Below are positions 55,890 to 64,000 of a stretch of 64,000 nt of DNA, in pieces. Each line of letters starts with the position of its first letter. The first letter of the stretch is position 1. Source of the DNA: Paraphysomonas bandaiensis (Eukaryota; Chrysophyceae); assembly GCA_965644295.1 (NCBI GenBank), contig CBFFRP010000338.1:62001-126000 (forward strand), given 5' to 3'. A model generated the notes under the pieces. That model was not told the origin of the DNA and did no database searches. It worked only from the letters and a program-made list of their open reading frames with translations. The position numbers and the translations under genes are program-made.

Positions 55890-56106
55890 TTCTTTAGCTT
55901 CTCTTTACCCAAAACTGGTACATTGTTCTGCAACGTTGCTACACGCGAGCTTAAAATATAAGAAATATAATCATCGTCACTGTGTCTGTATGTTCATCAT
56001 CATAATATATAGTCACGGGCCATTTGGACCTCACTGACTAGATTCCACTTATCTCAAATAAATTAATAATTACAATGTATCATCTAAAACAAAGAACAGT
56101 AAGCTA
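55890..56106. other. Short intergenic region
   Basis: Nothing recognised. Confidence 0.3.
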
Positions 56107-57630
56107 TTAGTTATTGTATGGTAACTCCAAAATCGATTCACTAATCGAGACCGCCTCATTCGCCGTCTTCGATTTACTAGTAGTACTATTTTCTATTAAT
56201 TCTGCACTCGCGATTTCTTCGGCGGTTAGCGTCCACGGAATTCCTTTCTCGCCAAGTCGCCTCGCATGTTGTGCAGCAGATTTTACTGCTCGTCTATGAC
56301 GAGCCCCGGCCAGTTGGAAAGCAACAACAGAACGAACACCTAACGCGGACACTCTTAACTTTCTCGCGGCATTCCATATTCTCATTTGCTCAAGGTTTTT
56401 AGTTATATCTCTGTATATTTATGCATATAGTTAGGCTCAATGAAAGCAGTGCACGCACACAATGTACCTATCATTTTTGGCTTTATTCATCATCCAAGGG
56501 TGGTTGAGCACTTGCTCCGCGGTGTATCTATGCTTAGGGTCGACTGTCATCATTCGAGTGATCAAATCCTTCGCCGAGTCGCTTACACCGCTCCAGTATT
56601 TTTCAGGAAAAGAGTACGAGCCATTCTGAAGGAACACCAGATGTAAAGTCAGCTATATCAGTAGATAGAGGACCACATACGCACCTCTATCATACTATAC
56701 AATTCATCGATATCTTTCGTCTCAAAGGGTACAATGCCAGATAGCATGATATATAAATTGCACCCGAGACTCCATATGTCTACTTCTTTGCCATAGGGCA
56801 AACGCTTTACCATCTCAGGAGAGACGTAGAGCGCAGTACCTCTAAGGTCAGATGGGGGATCTGTGCCTTCTCGAAGAACGCGTGCAAATCCAAAGTCAAC
56901 AAGCTTTACCTGAGGGTGTTTAGATTTGTCACGAAGGATAAGATTCTCTGGTTTAATATCTCTGCAGACAGTCATGTAATACTAAACGACATATCCATAT
57001 CGGTACAGACCTATGAATCACATTATGCATATGCATATAGCTGACAGCTTGCATAATATTCAGCAATACTCTTCTAGCGTCTTCCTCACAGTAGTACTCC
57101 CGGGCACATAGAGAGTCAAACAACTCGCCTCCAGACAAATACTCCATTACCTTCGCACCACAACACCCGTTATTCGATTCATTCAATTCCACACTACCAA
57201 TCATTACCATGCAATAATCTTCTTTGTGTTTATATACATCATAGAGCTCAACTATACCAGGATGTTTAAGCTGAGACAATATATTGAATTCCCATGCCAG
57301 CTCATTCCTATACTTCGGCAACACGAAAGCATATTTTATCTGCTTTATCACAACTTTCTTTCCGTTGTCTTTCGATTTCCGTGATATCGCAACCCGAACA
57401 TCAGCAAACGAACCCCTATAGAGTAATTACGGGGAATAACAACTCACAATGATTACTCACTCTCCTATTTTATAGGTCATTGCATAGCCGTTTGTGGAGC
57501 TCTTGGAAGGGTGGCTTCTATGAAAAGGAACGCAAAGTTTACTTTCATCGATTCCGATGGCCGAGGGAGCAACGCCATTGTTTCGGCATATACTTATACC
57601 ATCACTCAAACATGATGCGGATGCTCCCAT
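56107..57630 (-). CDS. CaMK-type protein kinase with N-myristoylation signal
   Basis: Exons (minus): 57461-57630, 57011-57415, 56685-56961, 56468-56625, 56107-56410, giving 437 aa. An additional in-frame 57-bp GT..AG segment at 57151-57207 may be spliced out, leaving 418 aa. MGASASC is an N-myristoylation plus palmitoylation signal, so the kinase is probably membrane-bound. Catalytic features: Gly loop GEGSFADV (56-63), Lys81 in VVIKQ, VIHRDIKPEN, VDFGFA, SPEM, DIWSLGCNLYIMLSG and the HPW end of the lobe. After the domain comes RDITKNLEQMRIWNAARKLR, followed by a basic helix, the RRKL-type autoinhibitory/calmodulin-binding segment of CaM kinases. No EF-hands follow, so it is CaMK-like rather than a CDPK. 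Confidence 0.9.
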
Positions 57631-59090
57631 GCTTTATCACTCTACAGCCTGTATTAATTCGGCATGAATTCTAATCACAATACTTGGAAAAAAACATGAG
57701 GGAATCCATATATATGCAAGCAAAGCGGTCTAAGTAATTCAATTCAAATATATAACATTGAATTCATTTTACTGCAACCTCATCTTGGAGATTCTGCAAG
57801 CCAGCAATGGCCTAACCTCGACTTGTTATTGTATAACATTCATAGTATATTCCCCTCTTACCATGAAACCATAATATCCCTTGTAATCCGTTTCGCCTAT
57901 ATTAACGTACAGTTCATGTTGTGGATTTATGACCTGAAAAAACTCTTTCCATCCAAAACCCCTTATTTTTATAGGATTTTCATTATTTATCTGGAGTATT
58001 TCACTAGAAATTCTCTTCCAACAAAAGGCAGAGTGTTCTGAATTTTACAATATACGTACTCTGTATGTGTTTTTTTCATGTCCATATACCAACATTTGGT
58101 ACTAGAAATTCCTACAGACAAAAGATTGTTTGAGGAGTGAAAGCCATCCAATACATAAGATATCATTGGCCACGATGATCTGCCTTCCCATTTCCATCCC
58201 AAGTAGCTAAGTCCCAAGAGTCCAGTTTCTGAAGGGTTGAGTCCTGACAGCTCTACTCTGGGCCTTTCTTACATGTTTTAACTATAGTTACTTACGAGCA
58301 GAGTGAGTATAGGATTTATCTATTGATATATCTATGAAGTTATTGTGCAGATATGTATTGTTGTGTTCGTGTTACTCCTCTTTTGAGTACAGAAACCTTG
58401 AGAGAATTAATACCTCTCTCCAATCAATGTATTAATATCATCGCTGCCATGCTGAGATGCTGGCAAAATGGTTATGTCAACAACATTTGCATCTGAGAGC
58501 AGTAAATGAGCTATACCTAGGTAAGTTAGAGAAGTATCAGGGTTTCTGTACTCACCATGACGAGAAAATATCATGGCACATGTATAATGACACCTGTCTA
58601 GTCATGGCAAGCGAATTATGATTACGTATTGGCATGTGGCACGTATGGGGTGATCCATTCCGCAGGACTTATATCATGTTGGTCTCATTCGATGTTCTGT
58701 TGTCGAAACCGTAGTGCTTCAGCATATCTCATCATACTACTTCAGTATATTGTTCAGTAGTTGTACGAGCTTTGTTCCAACTCGATACTTAACACGGTTT
58801 AAAATGGTTTTGAGTGATCGTTTTGATTAGATTGTAAGCTAAGTGCGTGCATCAGTAATACTTTATTTCTTTATTTATATAATTTACCATATTCAGCATG
58901 ATTTCACTGGTGAAGTTTCGCAAATTCGTAATGGTTTATCAATTCGTAAGTTGTAAGTTGCTACAGTTAAGCTACAAGAAGTCGTACGCAAACAGGGCCT
59001 GTGTATCACTGCGCTACAGAAATAGCTCTATACTCTATATAAATTGAATATGAGATACAAACTACACCACAATAGAATAACATTAACACA
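57631..59090. other. AT-rich intergenic region
   Basis: 1.46 kb with several short AT-rich frames, none coding-like. Nothing else is recognised. Confidence 0.5.
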
Positions 59091-61492
59091 CTATCCAGTT
59101 CCTAGTTCTTCATCTGTTTCCACGGGAAAGACTTTAGCATGCCCACCTGACGATTGAAGCGCTGGAGGGGTATTATTGATGTCCATAAATTCACTGGTTA
59201 TGCGCTGTAATATTTCTCCCTTAGATTTAGATGAGCTCTTAATAGCAGCAGAATTCGCAGACTCATTGTTCTTCGATATCAACGAGGAATCGTCCCATAA
59301 TAGCTCCGATAACTCATCGAGTGATATATAGCCACTATAATAGAGTAAGACAATAGATGCAGTTAACTTCATCCTCAAACCTGCAATCCGTATCCATATA
59401 ATGAAATAAGACATGGACCTCACTGTGAACCAAATGTATATCAAGGGTATAGAGAAGGGTAGAAAACTCGCTTAGCACAATTTTGTCATCGCCATCCATA
59501 TTTACCAGATCAAATATCTCTCCAATGGTTTTTTTCATAGATGTGTATGTCGCTCCCTCATTACTCATAATTTCTCTAATTTCTTTTCGCAAGAGAGGCA
59601 AAGTTTTATTTTTAATATTATCCTGCTCGCATATCCATTCTGCATTTTCATTTTGAAGTGACGTCACAGCGAGCAACATGTTGGAATGATACTGGATGTA
59701 TGACGTTATCAAGAATATCCCAACTATGGGCACGACACTAATTACCATATATGTCGCTGGGAAGTGTGTCTCCCGTGCAATCAGAATAAAATGAGTCACC
59801 CATAAGGATAAATAAAGCGCAAAGAGCATAAGTGCAATTTCAATAACCCGCTTGTAAAGAGATCTACTTCCATAGAGGAATATATCATTGTTCTCCTTTA
59901 GTAGGGTGTGATCTTCCAGAACGGTACCGGAGGATTCTACACTCCTTTGGCTATCTGTGTGATCTATAACTCCCGTAGGAATAGTCGATGTTGCATTGGA
60001 ACCAGTCTTTGATGGTGACTGAAGAGTCATTTTCTCTGAGCGAATACTTTTTTCGTACTGGCCACGCCTTTCGTGCTTCGAGCGGCGCATTTCTAAGAGT
60101 CTTTGTCGCTTCTCCTGTCCTTCTCTTTCCTTTCGCACTCGACAAGTAAGAACACGAGAAAAATGATAAAGCCTCTCCTCCCACATATGCGCTATGATCA
60201 TTTGTTTTTCAAGTTTCTTGTGGTGAACACTTTGAAGAATATTACGCAGCGTGCAAACATGGTAAACGTTGGAATCTAGTTCGGATATATCGATATCTAG
60301 AAGCGAGGGCGCGGATGAAATGCGCTGGGAAATATCTCCCATTTCCTCCACTGACTCATTATTTCCCTCCAAAAGAGTAAGCATCTTGCGTTCCTTAACT
60401 GCATTCCTAAACTTTTCGAGCTCAGAAAGAGCTTTCAGAATAAGTCCGTAGTCTACATGCTTGCCGCTGGATCCCTTCACTATACGAGTTATAGCTTGAT
60501 GTAATAACTTCTTCTCTGACACCCATGTAACGATTGCAATAGCCCCAACAAATAGTAGAAGCAGTCCACCGCAGAAGAGGAAGTATCCCATGTAGTAATC
60601 AGCACAATCAGTTTCTACATAAAATTCCGCCTCATCATCACCACCTGACAAGCGCCTATGGTCGTCATCGTGGTGGTCATCGTGATGACCAACGCTCTGT
60701 CCTCCCGCACACGCGTTTCCTTTGCTTCCAATCGACACTATGCGGATGTAATTCAATACCGCCAAAAATATCACAACGAACCACGAATACGGTGATATAT
60801 CAGTTAAAGATATCGCATACATCCGGTAACTGTAGTGGAATTAAAAAAAAACATCCTAAGGCATCAATATTCATTTACCTCCGTGTCAAGTAATCCACGA
60901 ATCGAAACTCGGCTTGAGAGAGACAAAAAGTTGCGTAGAAATATTCTTCAATAATGGTATACTCGACGTATCGTCGCAAAGGAGAAAATACACCAATATA
61001 GCGGTACAAGATGCCTTCTGATGACCATGATTCTACAGCTGCCATATGGCGATCATAAAGTTCGTGAGCAGGTAAATTGTGAGCCTTCCACAATCCGGCA
61101 GTAGCAACGCTGGAGTTGTAAACGACACTTATCGCACGCAGGCAGAGAAATATCGCGATGAAAAACGTGGTTATATGAGCAAATTCAAAGGCCAAATAGT
61201 TGTCATCATGCTTTAGTGGAAATACTGTGAATGCTATTAGCACTCCAAAGCCAGCAATGCCCATTATAGTGAGCTCCTTGTATAGTTTATTCACCAACTC
61301 CCCGTATCCGGCAGAATGAGCTGCATGCTCGACATGATGGAGAACTGCAGCACCCTTTATTAGAGTAAAAACACACACAGCAATTAACTTACCAGTTTCG
61401 AAGAGCACAAGAAATACAATGAGACACACGAACACGACCAGTGTTACTGTTGGATTCAAGTGAGCTATCAGTCCAAAGAGTGAAACACCCAT
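59091..61492 (-). CDS. MLO-like multi-pass membrane protein with two EF-hands
   Basis: Three exons (minus): 60879-61492, 59381-60829, 59091-59334 (introns 49 and 46 bp), giving 768 aa. TM helices lie in the N-terminal third (NPTVTLVVFVCLIVFLVLF; a LVNKLYKELTIMGIAGFGVL segment like the helix-2/3 region of plant MLO; FEFAHITTFFIAIFLCLRA; YSWFVVIFLAVLNYI) and again around residues 560-620. A loop rich in His/Asp (VGHHDDHHDDDHRR) could bind metal. A long cytosolic region is followed by two EF-hands: loop one NMDGDDKIVLSE and loop two, completed across the last intron, DTDCSGYISLDE. MLO proteins are Ca2+-permeable channels in plants. That link is my inference from order and partial resemblance; the EF-hands are clear. 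Confidence 0.65.
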
Positions 61493-62065
61493 CGCTCACT
61501 TCTACAGGAAGAAAAAGAGCTCAAGATCAAAATCAACCAGCTAATAAACTCTTTGTGTCACCAAATAGTGTTACGATTGGAATAACTGAGCAGTAATATG
61601 CATGCTATTGCATATGGGGGATGCATGCATGCATGTACCAGTATTTGACAAAGATATATGGGCACTTCCGTTGCAAGTGGACATAGATCTCGACTACAGC
61701 TGTATACAAGGAATACTGTCAGGTGGTATCTTGTTGTGTGCTGTACACTATACTTTCATATCATCTTTTCTGCTCTTCATTAATCAACTCAGCAATGTAT
61801 CAATGCATGAAAGCACGCTGAATGTCTATGCCTAGTACAAGCTTATCATCGTCATCAGGCTTCAAGATAGCCAATCCTGATGACTGTCGTGTGGGCACAA
61901 GTGAGTGTATCATACCGGGCGGTATTCCATCCCCTACAGTACTGTAGGGTGTTTTAACTGTTAGCATGTACACCAGTATGGTCTATATATACATATGCTC
62001 AGCAAGAAGACGATCATCGTGAGTAGCATGCGTCACTCAGGAGTCTCCTATTGATATCCTGCACC
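61493..62065. other. Divergent intergenic region
   Basis: Between the MLO-like gene (-) and the glycosyltransferase-like gene (+). TGCATGCATGCATG lies at 61622-61635. An open frame at 61602-61835 has no coding character. Confidence 0.35.
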
Positions 62066-64000
62066 ATGTCTCGCCTTTGCCATGTTGTGGTGTGGTCCTG
62101 TTTGCTACTAGGGCTTGTGTGGCCATCTTCTTCAAAGCAGTGTGATCACCATGTCGCTAATTATGCAATCGATAAAGTGACAACAGAAGGAGATCATCCA
62201 GTTGCTCACATAGAGGGACTTACCTGTGCTAAAACTTTTCCCAGTGCAACCGCATTGGCATCTAGTTACCTCTGTGAGGCTTTTCTTGCTGCAAACAGAG
62301 AGATATCTGCCTACAACAATGCAGTGTATACTCTTGAGCGCCTACCTTATGATGCACGTGCTCTAGCTTGCCTGTCTGCAATTTATATGAAATCAAGAAG
62401 TTATATACGAGCATTCTTTTACGCAGAGATTGCAAGTAGATACATCTCTTCTAATCGCAGTACATTACACTCATGTAATCCAGAGGAATATATGGTTCGA
62501 ATATCCAAAACTTTTCCTAATGCTGCGAATCCGTCATTGACAAATGTCGGAAGTTGTTTGTTAGATAGTTTTTACCAACGCATAGTTCATAGCATAAACG
62601 GAACACTGACTCTGTACTCTGTTGTTCTTCGATATATGGACATAATGCCCCCAACATACAGGGGCCTCCCCTATATATACATCTACGAAATGTTTCTCGA
62701 ATCAGTAGAAATTCTACTCGCTGGCCACTGTCCAAAGAGTGATTTGGTGGTCTCTAGACACATCAATCCGGTTGCATGGGATGCAGAACGTGTAATAAAC
62801 ATACTATCGCACCCTCATTCCGCTCCCACATTTTCAGAAACTGCGTTCGGGCTGTCAGATGGTCTAAATAACATTCACGTCCCAAACCGCATATCTACAG
62901 TATCTTTGACAGATCAGCGTTTTGTTTCCATACATAGTGTAGCACCACCTTTTTCGGATTTGTGGAGGGGACATGGAAGAGAAATTCGGTGGAATTTTGA
63001 GAAAAATCCAAAAGTTTGTATGCCAGACGAATCTCCTGGATTCTTCAGTACCGAATGTGGCACTTCAGAGGCAAGGTTTTACTTTGAGTACATGTCTCGT
63101 ATGACCTGTATATGGGAGTCTATCCCTTCAAACATGGCGAAGTGGGCAGACAAGGCAGCGTCGAACTCAGATTTGCTTTCGTGTGGGCCATACCTTGTAC
63201 CTCTCCTCCTCCCAAACAACCTCATTGCACGATCTCTTGTCTTGCAGCGCTTTAGTAGTAAGTAGCATGATGTTTATCAACTTGCTGATGTAGTTCACGA
63301 TGTATCGAATTTCCGATGCAGGTATGTTTTCGGTTGGTGATGTTGACCTCAGTCGGCCAATAGATGTACTTTTCTATGGTGGAAAAAACCCTCACCGCGA
63401 ACAGGTGAAAAGGATTATCGAGCGCAAACTGGTTGAGGAGCACGGTCTGCGAGTCGTATTTGCAATGGACTATAATCTTTTCGGTATAGCAAGAGAAGTG
63501 GCTATTGAAAACGCAAAGGTATGCCTGATCTATGTATTCGACTCTATAATATTGAGGCTGTTCCTATAGATAATATTGAATCTCGGGAATACTCCATGGC
63601 CTCCAGCGAATTCTGAAACGCATAGAAGGGAGCACTGTCGTGCCCCCGCGAACTATCACCGAATACGTGCTCTTCTAGCCCGAGGCAAGATGGTTGTGAG
63701 TGAGGTTGGTACTCAATTGCCAATCCTATCACACATGATGGTACACGTTTAACAGCGGACTGGAATGACGTATGATGAGGAGATTTTGGGTGGGGTAGTA
63801 GTGTTTTCAGATACTGACACTTTACCAGATGCTTTACTAGCGTTGCTAAGTGACCCCCTATCTCGGCGAGGAGCAGAAGAGCGGGCTCTGCAATATATCC
63901 TTGAGGATCATACCCAGCCATCTGTCACGCTATCCAACGGCAGTGCATGGCCCTCTTCCATTAGTCACCTTTCTGTTGCCGTGTCCTTACTCGCCAGTGA
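62066..64000 (+). CDS. Secreted protein with CgeB-like glycosyltransferase C-terminal half (partial)
   Basis: Exons 62066-63257, 63322-63518, 63570-63704 and 63756 to the window end, with 50-64-bp introns and consistent phases. At least about 589 aa, with the 3' end missing. ATG 62066 gives a signal peptide (VVVWSCLLLGLVWPSSS). Residues about 60-130 look TPR-like (SAYNNAVYTLERLPYDARAL). After an unassigned middle with several Cys and NRS/NGT sequons comes PIDVLFYGGKNPHREQVKR, then LRVVFAMDYNLFGIAREVAI, NAKIILNLGN and GVVVFSDTDTLPDALLALLS. That order is the bottom half of CgeB/spore-maturation-type glycosyltransferases (PF13524: F-x-G-x(2)-N-x-R-R, WG-x(2)-R, AK-x-x-L-N). A lumenal glycosyltransferase role is inferred. 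An alternative GT at 63255 would break the frame. Confidence 0.6.

Overview
This is nuclear DNA from a microbial eukaryote. Nearly every confident gene is eukaryote-specific: 26S proteasome Rpt1, eIF5A, ribosomal protein eS28, EMC6, SLC33A1, ARMC9 and a NudC-type protein. Many are split by short introns, mostly about 45-60 bp, with GT-AG borders and one GC-AG border. The DNA is AT-rich with GC-richer exons. ARMC9 is a ciliary basal-body protein, so the organism probably has or had a flagellum. The gene mix (an MLO-resembling EF-hand membrane protein, a GT34-like glycosyltransferase, a hAT relic of a kind I associate with oomycete genomes) suggests a stramenopile or other SAR protist. That placement is inference.

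Layout. 1-2195 is an element with ACCTAGTCA-rich ends, a 28-bp minisatellite and a frameshifted spliced gene. 2196-5122 is repeat-rich with one C-rich open frame of doubtful status. 5123-8833 carries a GT34-like glycosyltransferase (-), a MITE and a voltage-gated K+ channel (+). 9450-11980 has a possible membrane-protein exon (-) and the acetyl-CoA transporter SLC33A1 (+). 13541-15231 has divergent EMC6 (-) and GDT1/TMEM165 (+). 16969-21224 has divergent Rpt1 (-) and ARMC9-like (+). 21492-22519 is a dead hAT element. 23174-23590 is a small C2HC zinc-finger protein. 25916-30010 is a 12-exon, five-TM protein I do not recognise. 30649-34814 has eS28 (+), a copia-like gag remnant, a NudC/CS-domain protein (-) and a seven-exon secretory C2H2 protein (+). 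35497-36964 has two small proteins flanking a decamer repeat. 37350-39450 is a cluster of one dispersed repeat family, also found at 2.2 kb, 9.4 kb, 25.6 kb and (inverted) 53.6-54.0 kb. 40604-51180 has a Rieske protein and a 3011-aa SZT2-like protein (both -). 54300-57630 has two orphan exons, eIF5A (+), a small hypothetical protein (-) and an N-myristoylated CaMK-type kinase (-). 59091-61492 is an MLO-like EF-hand protein (-). 62066-64000 is a secreted glycosyltransferase-like protein running off the window (+).

There is no operon logic; genes are independent. Loose themes are membrane and secretory-pathway functions (EMC6, GDT1, SLC33A1, GT34-like, secretory C2H2, CgeB-like), Ca2+ sensing (EF-hands in GDT1 and the MLO-like protein, CaMK kinase) and protein homeostasis or nutrient signalling (Rpt1, eIF5A, NudC, SZT2). 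I found no tRNA, rRNA or CRISPR. I rebuilt splice models by hand from reading-frame continuity, GT/AG borders and family conservation. They are predictions without transcript evidence.
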